From: Coniferiporia sulphurascens
Lineage: Eukaryota; Basidiomycota; Agaricomycetes; Hymenochaetales; Hymenochaetaceae
NCBI GenBank assembly: GCA_002794785.1
Contig: NBBA01000008.1
Span: 930,001-994,000, forward strand
Length of the DNA stretch: 64,000 nucleotides
Direction of reading: 5' to 3'
The position numbers and the translations under genes were made by a program. The notes beneath the pieces were generated by a model, which saw nothing but the letters and a program-made list of their open reading frames with translations, had not been told where the DNA came from and searched no databases. The number at the start of each line of letters is the position of its first letter. Positions within the stretch are counted from its first letter, which is position 1. Below are positions 23,504-32,621 of the stretch, piece by piece.

Positions 23504-24733
23504 ATGGTGCAGGTCATGTCGGACCTCACGCGCCAAATGGCTTTCATGATGCAGCGGATGGACGCCCTCGAACGACCTCCCCCACATTCCTCGGGGGCCG
23601 GGTCCGCCCCCTCCGGAGACAAGAAAGGGAAGGGTAAAGCCAACCCAAGTACTGCCCCTCCTCCACCACAAGGACCTTCGGGCCCTTCTAACTCCACCGC
23701 CGGGTCCACCTTGACGACACCTGTCCCTCCAGGTCTTGCCGCGGGTGGGGCTACCCCTGCCACTGCCCCTGCTACTGCAGCGCCAGTGTCGACAGGGGCC
23801 CCCATTCCTGCTAGCACTGTGAAACAAGAGCCGAAGCGTGCAGTCCTCCCGGTTATCCGTACCATTACGGACCCGACCCTCGCCATCCGCTTCCATGGAG
23901 CCCCCCCCCCTGCTGAAGCGCGCCCCACCGACTCCCAGACGACTATCAACGTCAGGACTGCCCTCTCACGCTTTCCGACTGCGGCCAAACTGGTCGTACG
24001 CGCTGCCCATTGGAACGAGCGAGGCAATTGCTTCGTTACGTTCGCTCACAACACTCACGTTCCTACTATGAACAGCGTGAAGGAAGTTGTGATGGCATCC
24101 GTCCAAAGTGTCTACCCTGCCACAGTCTCCCAACTCGTATCTTGGGCCTGCCTCCAAATTGCCGAAGTCCCTACGCGTCCAGCGCCGGGCCTCCCTGCCT
24201 TCACAGCGGCGGATCTCCAAGCGGAGTTCCGCGCCGCCAACCCTCACCTCCTCTCATTGCCAATGACTCTTGAGCCCGACTGGACCCAGGCCTACGAGCT
24301 GTTGACTGAGGACGTCATGTCCGCCCCCATCGCCTTCTCTTTCGAAGACCCTACGGGCTCCCGTTCTGCGGGCATCCTCTCCACCCCGAGGAACCGCGTC
24401 GTCTACATGTTCGGTCGCCGCCTTAAATTGGTGGCCCGTCGTGACCTCCCTCGCCTCATGCAGTGTACTAAATGCGCTGCACTAGGTCACCTTGTACAGA
24501 ATTGCAGGAACCGCCCATGGTCATGCCTTATATGCGCAGGTCGTCACCGCACTGACGACCACCGCATGCGCTGCCCGGGATGTGTTAGAGACGCCCTACC
24601 GGCCACCTCCCCCTGCACTCATCCTCCCAAATGCTCGAACTGCTCCGGCGAACACCGCGCCGACTCTTCCAGCTGCCCCAAACAGCGTGGCCGTGCCCGT
24701 TCCTCTTTCGCCCCACCCCCGGTAGATGAGTAG
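23504..24733 (+). CDS. LINE ORF1, gag-like zinc-knuckle protein (N-terminus probably missing)
   Basis: The first in-frame ATG is at 23,504. The frame is open upstream to the element's 5' border and beyond, through Ala/Pro-rich codons, and no upstream ATG lies within the element. The middle is Pro/Ser/Thr-rich. A folded region follows (INVRTALSRFPTAAKLVVR, then a segment with VVYMFGRRLKLVARRDL). The C-terminus has three Cys/His knuckles: CTKCAALGHLVQNC (C-x2-C-x4-H-x4-C), CLICAGRH...C, and CSNCSGEH...C. ORF1 proteins of this kind coat LINE RNA. The stop overlaps the ORF2 start in ATGAGTAG, suggesting coupled termination and reinitiation. Probably no longer full length. Confidence 0.85.
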   Translation: MVQVMSDLTRQMAFMMQRMDALERPPPHSSGAGSAPSGDKKGKGKANPSTAPPPPQGPSGPSNSTAGSTLTTPVPPGLAAGGATPATAPATAAPVSTGAPIPASTVKQEPKRAVLPVIRTITDPTLAIRFHGAPPPAEARPTDSQTTINVRTALSRFPTAAKLVVRAAHWNERGNCFVTFAHNTHVPTMNSVKEVVMASVQSVYPATVSQLVSWACLQIAEVPTRPAPGLPAFTAADLQAEFRAANPHLLSLPMTLEPDWTQAYELLTEDVMSAPIAFSFEDPTGSRSAGILSTPRNRVVYMFGRRLKLVARRDLPRLMQCTKCAALGHLVQNCRNRPWSCLICAGRHRTDDHRMRCPGCVRDALPATSPCTHPPKCSNCSGEHRADSSSCPKQRGRARSSFAPPPVDE

Positions 24734-27700
24734 TCCCTGGACATTCATGCAACACAATGTTGCAACGTCCCGAGTGCACGTCGAAGCACTCGTCCACTCC
24801 TTCTCGTCTGCCCCCGGTGCCCCGCCTCCACCTGCGGTTATTCTACTACAGGAACCCCCTTGGTACCCTATCGGTGCCTCCCCTTCTATGTTTGACGCAT
24901 CAGGTACGCCCGTATTCGGCTTCCCTGCTATGCCCAACTACCACGTCTTTGTGCCCCCCTCCGCGGGGAGCACCGAACTAACACGTCCGCGTGTGGTCAC
25001 TCTGGTTCGCCAGTCAATCCCTCTGTCTCGGGTGGTGCTTGATGCTTCGCGCTCCCCATCCCGAGACATACTCACGCTAATTTTTGACACTGGCCTTGGG
25101 CCTCTTTTTGTCACTAATGTATACAATCACGATGCGAATAAAAAAGACACCATCTCCTCTCTTGCTCTGCTCGAGCTCCCACCGCGTGCACACTGGCTAG
25201 TTGCTGGGGATTTTAACCTCCACTCTATCCACTGGGACCATGGCACTCACTCCACTAGCGACGCCCAAAAAGCCCGCCCCCTGGAACACTGGGCAGCCTC
25301 TCATGCCATGCACCTCCTCAATCAGCCGGGATTTGATACCCGGCGACGCCCCTCTACCCAGTTCACAGAATCAGTCATCGACCTTGCATGGGCTTCCCCT
25401 TCTTTGGAAGACCTTGTATTGGGCGATTCCTGGACACGGTCCTGGGATACCCCATCCGGATCCGACCATGCAGTCATCACCTGGTCTGTCCCCACCTCTT
25501 CTGAGCCGTTCCATGACCCCTTCCTTCGCCCACGGTACGACGATTCGCTCTCTACTGAATGGTTGGAAGCTCTTGATGAACCCCTCTCTGCCGCCTTCGC
25601 CCTCTCTGGCGCCACGCCCCATCTCCTTGACGTCAAGGTCGCCGCTATTCACGCCGCACTTGTACTCGCCACTGATTCCTCACACCCCCCATCTTCTTCG
25701 AAGGCAGGGGGACACAAGGTCAAGTGGTGGGACTCCTCGTGTCGTGCTCACATGGCCGCCTTGCGCGGAGCTACCCCGGCGACACGTATCGTGCTCCGAC
25801 GACAGTCGGCCGGTATCTTTCGCCGTGCTAAACGCAACTGGGCTGATTCGTTCACCGCTTCTGTCAAGCCAGACAAGATCTGGCCAATGGCAAAATGGGC
25901 AATGGGCACCCGCCGTGCCCCCATTCCTGCCCTGGTGTCTGGACAGTCCATCGCGAACTCACCTGCGGAGAAGGCCTCTGCTTTCCGGTCAAAGTACTTC
26001 GGTACCCAACCGTCCGCTGCCCTCCCCCCGACCTACTCTTTCGTCGGTGCCCGCCCCATGCGTAACCACCCCATCCTCATGGAAGAACTGGACCACGCAC
26101 TCAACCTCACTTCCAACTCCAGTGCCCCGGGCATTACGGGTGTCGGCTATCAGGCCCTCAAAAGCTTGCATACCGCCCATAGCGTCCCACTCCTAGCGCT
26201 CTTTAACGAGTGCCTGGATGCTGGCCACCACCCCCGTCCTTGGAAGGACGCGAAGGTGGTGATGCTGCGGAAACTGAATAAGAAGGACCCTACCGCGCTT
26301 AACGCATACCGCCCCATCACTCTCGAGGAAACCATGGGCAAATTACTCGAGAAGATCATCGCAAACCGCATCCAGTTCATTGCCAACGAACTCGGTGCAC
26401 TCCCCCCCTCCCAATTCGGTACCCGACAAAAATCGGGCGTTTTGGATGCCACCTCTGACCTCGTTAACGAAATTGAATCGGCGTGGGCTAAACACCAGGT
26501 CACTACCGCCCTCGCGGTGGATGTGGCTGGTTTCTTCCCATCCGTTCAACACCCTCGCCTACGCGCCGTCCTCACAGAACTAGGGTTCCCCCCTCTCCTT
26601 ATATCTTGGGTCATGTCCTTCGTCTCGGATCGTCGAGTCGCCCTGTCTTTCGACGGGTTTACCGACACTCTCACCCCCATACCTAACATGGGGGTACCAC
26701 AAGGCTCTCCCATCTCCCCCATCCTGTCTGCCCTCTTCGCGACCAGCCTTCTCACCTCTTTACAGGCCTCTGACCCCCTTGTGTTCGTTCACGCTTATGT
26801 GGATGACCACCTACTTACTACCTCTTCGAGTTCGATTGCGACCAACGTCGCGCGCCTCGAACAGGCCTACACCTCGTTCTCCGCCGCATGTCGCGCTCTC
26901 GGCCTCTCGCTGGATGATGACAAATCTGAGCTCATCCACTGGACACGCCGTCTCGACCTACGTGAAGACTCCCTCATTCACCCTATCCACCTGCCGCGCC
27001 AGGGTTTTCGACCCCTTCGCATAGTGCCCTCCCGGCCTCTACGCTGGTTGGGCATCTTTTTCGACGCGCAATTGCTGTTTACGGTTCACGTTCAACGCAT
27101 GTGCTTCAAAGCCATGTCCTCCCTTCGCGCCTTGGAACTCCTTGGCAACACTTTACGCGGCCTAGACCCGCTCCACCTTCGACGCCTCTATATTGGTTGC
27201 ATATTGCCGGTTTTACTATGGGGATCTCCCCTCTGGTTCACCGGCAAACGGCAAAAAGGCAAATGTGATAAGATGACCCTTGTACAATCCGCGGCGTGCC
27301 GCCGTATCCTTGGATCATGGCGCACGTCCCCACGCGGCCCTTCGGAGGTCCTCGCATCCATTCTGCCCATCCCACTTCGTCTAGAGCGTACCAAAACCCG
27401 TGCTGCTATACGGTACCTTACTACCACGCACACCCTTCTACCACTACGTACTTCCCGCAGTGGAGCCATCACCACGTCGTTCGTTAACCGGGTTCCTCCC
27501 GGTTGCGAACGCGTTCCCCGATACACTCGCCCACCGTGGATCTCACTGCCGCCATTACGGCACGTAAGCATCGACCAGGCGATTGACCATTCTCAAGAAG
27601 CCCGGGAGGCGCTCGTACAGTCACACCATGGTCTCATTGACCGGCTGAAGGACGTCCCCACCCGCCTTCTCATCTACACAGACGGTTCCCGCAAGGGCAC

Positions 27701-28646
27701 GTCCCCCTCCTCTTACGCCGGCGGTGCAGCTGGCGTGTGGTTTTATCGCGGGGAGACTGTTCTCACCCGCGAAACCTATCTTGGTTCCGCGGTCCATGCC
27801 ACTGACTGCGAACTTGCCGCCTTAGCCGATGCCGCTTGGTTACTGGCCTACTCTTACGATCTCCACCCTGCTGTTACCCAGGTCGAGATCTACACCGACT
27901 GCGAAGTGGCCCTCACACTCCTCGCTGACCCTCGTCCAGCCCCAGGCGTCAATGTCGCCCTCTACATCCGGAAGTGTCTCAAAATCGCTACCAAGCGGTT
28001 CCCAGCTGTCTTTTTTCACTTACACTGGGTTCCGGGACACTCCGATGTGGAAGGCAATGAATTTGCTGACGTCCTCGCCTGCGGCATTGCGGACAACCCC
28101 CCTCCGGACGCAATTCCGTTTCCGCCCACCATCCGCTTCCTTCGCGAAGCTGCCTCTTCTACGGCACTAACTCAATGGAAATCCGACTGGGCACATGCCT
28201 GCCGAAAATTCCGAGGGAGCTCGGACGCCCACTCTATGGGCGCCACCCAGAACCCTTCCACGAAGCCGTCTGCCCTCATGCAGAATCTCACACTCGGTCG
28301 TCGCACTAAGTGCAAAGTTTTCCGGACACTCCTTGGTCACGCCGGCTTTGGCGCGTACTTCGGACGCATTCCGGGACGCGACCCCATGTGCCCCTTCTGC
28401 CATGTCCCAGAGACTCGACCTCATCTCTTGCTCTCTTGCCCCAATACCCTCACCGCTCGACGCGCGGTGTGGAAGACCCCCATACCATCCACCGAAGCCC
28501 AATGGTTTTCGAAAGATGGCCTCCCAATTCTGGCCTCGTTCCTTGACTCTCACCCCGCCTTTGAGGCGGAACCCATCCTCATCTTCGACCCGGGGGGACC
28601 CACTGTGGTGTCTATTTCTGATCAGGGTTTTGCCATCGGCAACTGA
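24726..28646 (+). CDS. LINE ORF2: AP-endonuclease, reverse transcriptase, RNase H
   Basis: This is 1306 residues without a break. Residues 1 to about 260 are an exonuclease/endonuclease/phosphatase domain (MQHNVATSRVHVEAL, LLQEPPW, VAGDFNLHSIHWD, GSDHAVITW). Reverse transcriptase follows: the region around LRKLNKKDPTALNAYRPITL, LAVDVAGFFPSVQHPRL, GVPQGSPISPILSALF, and the catalytic YVDD at about residue 691. RNase H lies near residue 985 (IYTDGSRKG, TDCELAALADA, YTDCEVALTLL, WVPGHSDVEGNEFAD), with the acidic and His residues present. The C-terminus has a C-x2-C-x7-H-x4-C finger (CPFCHVPETRPHLLLSC). All key catalytic residues are visible, so the enzyme may be functional. Minus-strand frames over it are shadows. 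Confidence 0.96.
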   Translation: MSSPWTFMQHNVATSRVHVEALVHSFSSAPGAPPPPAVILLQEPPWYPIGASPSMFDASGTPVFGFPAMPNYHVFVPPSAGSTELTRPRVVTLVRQSIPLSRVVLDASRSPSRDILTLIFDTGLGPLFVTNVYNHDANKKDTISSLALLELPPRAHWLVAGDFNLHSIHWDHGTHSTSDAQKARPLEHWAASHAMHLLNQPGFDTRRRPSTQFTESVIDLAWASPSLEDLVLGDSWTRSWDTPSGSDHAVITWSVPTSSEPFHDPFLRPRYDDSLSTEWLEALDEPLSAAFALSGATPHLLDVKVAAIHAALVLATDSSHPPSSSKAGGHKVKWWDSSCRAHMAALRGATPATRIVLRRQSAGIFRRAKRNWADSFTASVKPDKIWPMAKWAMGTRRAPIPALVSGQSIANSPAEKASAFRSKYFGTQPSAALPPTYSFVGARPMRNHPILMEELDHALNLTSNSSAPGITGVGYQALKSLHTAHSVPLLALFNECLDAGHHPRPWKDAKVVMLRKLNKKDPTALNAYRPITLEETMGKLLEKIIANRIQFIANELGALPPSQFGTRQKSGVLDATSDLVNEIESAWAKHQVTTALAVDVAGFFPSVQHPRLRAVLTELGFPPLLISWVMSFVSDRRVALSFDGFTDTLTPIPNMGVPQGSPISPILSALFATSLLTSLQASDPLVFVHAYVDDHLLTTSSSSIATNVARLEQAYTSFSAACRALGLSLDDDKSELIHWTRRLDLREDSLIHPIHLPRQGFRPLRIVPSRPLRWLGIFFDAQLLFTVHVQRMCFKAMSSLRALELLGNTLRGLDPLHLRRLYIGCILPVLLWGSPLWFTGKRQKGKCDKMTLVQSAACRRILGSWRTSPRGPSEVLASILPIPLRLERTKTRAAIRYLTTTHTLLPLRTSRSGAITTSFVNRVPPGCERVPRYTRPPWISLPPLRHVSIDQAIDHSQEAREALVQSHHGLIDRLKDVPTRLLIYTDGSRKGTSPSSYAGGAAGVWFYRGETVLTRETYLGSAVHATDCELAALADAAWLLAYSYDLHPAVTQVEIYTDCEVALTLLADPRPAPGVNVALYIRKCLKIATKRFPAVFFHLHWVPGHSDVEGNEFADVLACGIADNPPPDAIPFPPTIRFLREAASSTALTQWKSDWAHACRKFRGSSDAHSMGATQNPSTKPSALMQNLTLGRRTKCKVFRTLLGHAGFGAYFGRIPGRDPMCPFCHVPETRPHLLLSCPNTLTARRAVWKTPIPSTEAQWFSKDGLPILASFLDSHPAFEAEPILIFDPGGPTVVSISDQGFAIGN

Positions 28647-28756
28647 GTCAGATACCACTCTTCTCTATCTACTGGCACTTCCGCCAGTTCACATCTCAGC
28701 CTACGGCTTACCATCACTATTGTTCCATCTATACCAACTACCATCTCCCACAAATA

Positions 28757-28776
28757 CAGGGGCCTAAAGGCCCCTG
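28757..28776 (+). other. Stem-loop in the LINE 3' UTR
   Basis: CAGGGGCC-TAAA-GGCCCCTG forms a perfect 8 bp stem with a 4-base loop, about 50 bp before the poly(A) tail. In some LINEs a 3' UTR hairpin is what the reverse transcriptase recognises in its own RNA. That role here is inference. Confidence 0.6.
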
Positions 28777-28820
28777 GAGCGTATTTTGTACTAGATAGTC
28801 ATGACGCGCTATAGAAATGC

Positions 28821-28824
<4 letters not shown>

Positions 28825-28850
<26 letters not shown>
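28825..28850 (+). other. Poly(A) tail of the LINE
   Basis: An uninterrupted run of A at the element's 3' end, directly followed by the second target-site copy. The last one or two A residues are shared with the duplication. Confidence 0.92.
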
Positions 28851-28855
<5 letters not shown>

Positions 28856-28865
28856 GTAATCCCAC
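28851..28865 (+). repeat. 3' target-site duplication of the LINE
   Basis: An exact copy of 23,343-23,357. The sequence after it (CTTGTCACTTACTGCCA) continues to match the right arm of the inverted duplication, confirming the pre-insertion arrangement. Confidence 0.9.
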
Positions 28866-29269
28866 CTTGTCACTTACTGCCATCACACTTTCTTCACAAA
28901 ACCTGTTGAGACTTTATAGTGAATCTGACCGAACAAGAAACCGCGCAAGTCTGACTTAGTGATTATGGACAAACTCGGCTTTATGGGGAATCGTTGAGGG
29001 GACAATAGAGTCCTTGTTTCTATCTTCTTATTCTTGATACAGTACTACCAATGACGTGATTTGGCATTCGACTGGCTTCACACTGTGTTTTATTTAGGCG
29101 TGGTTCCCTTCTGCGAAAATTTCGCTTGTTTTAAAATTGCCCGTTGTTTTAATGAATACGGCACGTAGTACCGTACTGATTACCTCAGCCCACTTCTAAC
29201 TGATCATGATGCTCGGCTAAAAAGTTCCATGGAATCAAATTAATCATCGAAGACTTGCTCCTAAACACA

Positions 29270-29999
29270 TAGCCGTGTTGATGAGCCGCCGCGATCGGCA
29301 ATTTCGCCATTACCACCATGAACAGAAGTTACAGAACACACATCTTCAACCCTCAATATGCAGCGCAAAACAGAAACGGGTGAGTGCCCGTTTTTCTCCC
29401 TTTTACGTCGTATGTTTAAACTGAAACGAGATGCGTTGGATCATAAAGGCTTTGAGAACGGAATTGAAGGAAGAACTCGGAGCGATGAGCATCAAGTGTT
29501 GATAGTATCGTGCACTTCGATTTGCTTGAATGTTTCGCATGTCGCTTCGACATGCTATTCTTTGTTTCCGTCAAGGAATATGGATGTCAGCGATCGGTTC
29601 CGGAGAATGCTAGCACGACATATATCGAATTTCCTGAAATACTCGGTCCTTACTAACGGACCTAGAGCTTGCAAAACATGCGGCTGCGTTCTACCAGTTT
29701 ATCACTGACTCGACAGACATCATCCTCTCTCGTGCCTATCATGGCGTCGTACTTAGCACTGCGCACTTACAAGTATCATCCTTCGCATTCGCCAAAACCT
29801 TAATTGTAAGCGTCTAATTTAGTCTCTTCAGAAGGATGGTTTGTAGCTTCCGGAATCTGCAACGGATGTTATTGAACTATTTCTAGTTCTGATATCTCAC
29901 GCCTAATAGATGCGCCGCATCACCGCTCACCCCTTTATAACACTGGATCTCAACGACTATCACTCGATCTTCGTCTGACGCCCGTCCCATCTTCAAAGT
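29270..29999 (+). repeat. 5' part of the directly repeated B/D unit
   Basis: This matches about 36,090-36,780 in the same orientation, including ATTACCACCATGAAC / ATTACCATCATGAAC and a small ATG frame ending at a GTGAGT donor (29,358 and 36,189). In both copies the apparent exons downstream are interrupted by stops, so any gene here is degenerate. A 116-codon frame at 29,358-29,708 is not open in the partner copy. The 28,883-29,269 stretch before it shows nothing recognisable. Confidence 0.6.
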
Positions 30000-30013
30000 C
30001 AGTTAGGCCTCAA

Positions 30014-31740
30014 ATGGCTTCACTCAGCTCCCAAGAGTTAGGATCTCTCGTAGTTGACACAGATATTGCTGGGGTATGTGTTGAATAATTGTGGGGCTCA
30101 CTAAGCGTACTCATCATTGCCTGTTCAGTATACATTGGGTATCAAGTTCTTCCTCCTCTTATATGACAAATGTACGCCGACGCTGAATTATTATTACTCG
30201 ACACAGTTGCGGCAGCCGCCTTATTGGTAAGGCTCGTCTTTTCGCTGGCTTTGGGAAACTATGTTAAAGCCTTGCGCAGGTTTACGACTACTCTCTCACG
30301 TTTGGAGAGGAAAAGCGACTTGTTTGGCCCTCTCGACTCTCGCTCGCCAAAATCGCATTCGTGCTCAACAGATACATACCTTTCCTCACTTTACCTGGCT
30401 TACTCTATAGTACGTTGGTTTTAGACTCTAGCTCAAATACGCATTCAAGCAGCTTCTGGTGACAGTCTTTGTGTTTGCGGATCCTGTCACAAGTGTAGAC
30501 GTTCGTTGCAGTGCTTTCCGATTGGCTCCACCCCCCTCTAACAGGAATAACAGACGTGCGTGCGCGGCGCCCGAGTTTTCGCTTGTAAGTCAACTAAATA
30601 CGGAGGGATTCAATTATCTGAGAAGTCCTTTCGTACAGCTATGAACCTTGCAATATATTTTATTGCGGAATGTGCGTCGTACACAACGTCTTTCAATTGC
30701 CGCTCAGGGGCCAATCGTTGAATTCGCAGTTATCCTTTACTTACGAGCGTATGCGGTTTGGGGCGGTGACCGCCGGGTTTTTGCGGTGCTTGTTCTAGGA
30801 TATATGGTGCGCATGGTTTGAAATGAGAAAGGGGTCAAACTCATGTTGGACTCATAGGGCCTCTTGGCCGGAGGGGCGAATTTTGCCACAAGATTCATTT
30901 GGGCGATCAATAGTATGACACGATGCATGATATCAGCACTCCTGTCACTAACTTCAATCCCACTTTTCAAGGCGCGGGCTTTGTTATGCCTCGTCCTGGG
31001 TGTGCTTTGACCCTTGACGGCGAGCTTGACTGGCCGGCATGTGTCGCGCTTTTACTCTCCGAAACATGTAAGTCGGACATGAAAACAATTGCCAGTTTAC
31101 AAGGCTAATTCAAATTGTCTGCAGTCGCTTTAGTAGTTCTTACACTCAAAACACGTTCGTGACATCCGAGTCGCCTGCTCTTCGTTGGTTCGAAATATGT
31201 GTTTGATGAACAAATCTACAGTGCAGGTACGATTTTCTGCAACAATGAATCAAATACTTGCGGATGGTGAGACTTCAAGTTATCTGATCCACGCGAGTAT
31301 CTACATTTCTAACTGGGGCTTTAGGAGTGGTTTACTACTTGCTCATCCTATGTATGAATTGTCAGCAATTCTCATAAACTCCTGCACGGTTGACGTGGAA
31401 TAATAGGTACCACCATAGCCAACATTTTCGTATTACGCCTTCTGCCAGGCCCACTCTGCGATTTTCTCCTTTCGTAAGTCCTAGCTTACCCTTGTTCCTT
31501 TTCTTTGTGTAGCCTGGTACCCTATAAACTAACTGTACCTCACCCTTTCTTAGCTTACAAGCCGTACTACATAGTGTACTATGTAACCGTCTGCTACTTC
31601 GTATCCGGGGAGCATATTATCCTATCACATCATTCGCCATTGCCCCTCACTCGGGGCTCGACTTCGCGACGCCCTCCATGCACGGATGTACCACCACTAT
31701 AACAACGGAGAATCAACAGCAGGACAGCCTTTCTGAGTAA
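30014..31740 (+). CDS. DUF6533-type multi-pass membrane protein, copy B
   Basis: Exon 1 is 30014-30073 (MASLSSQELGSLVVDTDIAG). The hallmark exon starts at 30,280 with VYDYSLTFGEEKRLVW, followed by the Ser-Leu-Ala-Lys and LNRY elements. Later exons give GPIVEFAVILYLRAYAVWGG, GLLAGGANFATRFIWAINSM, MPRPGCALTLDGELDWPAC, TTIANIFVLRLLPGPLCDF, and a last exon LQAVLHSVLCNRLLLRIRGA ending at TAA 31,738-31,740. The splice sites are the same as in copies A and C, but the sequence is closer to copy D. It occupies the spacer between the inverted arms. Function unknown; no frame break was seen in the exons read. Confidence 0.75.
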
Positions 31741-32159
31741 CGGTTTGTATTCTTGCGGCAAGTTATCTCAGCCAGTGGAGTCAAGTCTGAAAAAGAAACA
31801 GTAGACAGTGACATAAGACTGGATACCTGTTTGAACTCTGACTTGCGACCAGGATGTTCTGATTTAGTAGGTCCTGTTAGAGTTATGAAAGAAACTTATT
31901 AAATACTTGGACCGTATACATTTTTTTCTAGAACCCCAAGCCTTCCTGAGTATAATCGTACCCACGGTCCACTCATTCGGTGAGAAGAATAGAGCCCATG
32001 CTTGAAGTGCCCATCCTAGTACCGAAAATTCAGAAATCTACCTCATACCAATATTCCTCGTCCATCTCAACAAAAAACGGGAAGGAGGAAAAATGCTCAA
32101 GTGACTGATGGCTGTGATTTAAATTTTGACGTGGGTTGCAATCAGGAGTTCGGCTGCCA
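31741..32159. other. 3' flank of copy B and junction to the right arm
   Basis: The first 130 bp or so resemble the sequence after copy D and the remnant at 35,560. No gene was recognised in the rest. Confidence 0.4.
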
Positions 32160-32621
32160 GTGGCAGTAATTGACAAGACGATGTGGAATTACGACTCAGC
32201 CTTCGGTGAAGGAACTGATATGCCCATGATACCCATGGGGTTTCGGATGGGTGCTATACAAATATATATATATATATACGGACTGGAATAACGTGGGCAC
32301 CGTCGACATAAAAGCGTCTGCCAGTGTTGGGCTTCGATGTCGCCTGCGTTGGGCAGTCGACGTCCCTGACCGATGATTACAAATTCGCACCGGGGATGGA
32401 GTTCTACGGTCATTGCTAGTACGACGAAACTTGGCACATCCGATGCGAGACGTAGGAATCTAAGAATACAAGCCCGTGGCAAACACACGAGGGGTGCGAA
32501 ACGGGTTCGTAATTGTATCGTACAGTCATAATGTAACATATATGGTTGCTGCTGAGAAGTTTGAACTATGCGCATCAGTTTGAGAGTTGACAGACCAAAT
32601 TCACATAACTAAGAAACGCCT

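Larger units (their letters stand above)
23358..28850 (+). mobile_element. Non-LTR retrotransposon (LINE), EN-RT-RNase H type, 5.5 kb
   Basis: The element is bounded by exact 15 bp target-site duplications and ends in an uninterrupted run of 26 A residues. It encodes ORF1 (gag-like with zinc knuckles) and an intact ORF2 (endonuclease, reverse transcriptase, RNase H), an order typical of fungal Tad/I-type LINEs. The GC-rich body stands out from the AT-rich flanks. The perfect duplication, long poly(A) and unbroken ORF2 indicate a recent insertion. The 5' end appears to lie inside ORF1, since that frame is open right to the junction. It inserted into the left arm of the inverted duplication. 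Confidence 0.95.
19296..28882 (+). repeat. Left arm of an imperfect inverted duplication (with later insertions)
   Basis: The sequence from about 19,296 matches the reverse complement of 32,160-35,528 base by base with scattered substitutions and indels. Matching stretches include the start (GTACTCTCACACGGTCCGG), the whole of DUF6533 copy A against copy C, a stretch at 22,345-22,630, and a short inner end at 23,343-23,357 joined to 28,851-28,882. Without insertions the arm is about 3.4 kb. Three segments lack counterparts in the right arm: 22,142-22,333, about 22,637-23,337, and the LINE at 23,358-28,850. Confidence 0.85.

Noticed and set aside
23161..24027. Minus-strand 288-codon frame overlapping the LINE
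   Set aside because: Antisense to ORF1; GC-rich sequence keeps several frames open.
25201..26196. Plus-strand 331-codon frame inside the LINE
   Set aside because: Out-of-frame shadow of ORF2; no domain of its own.
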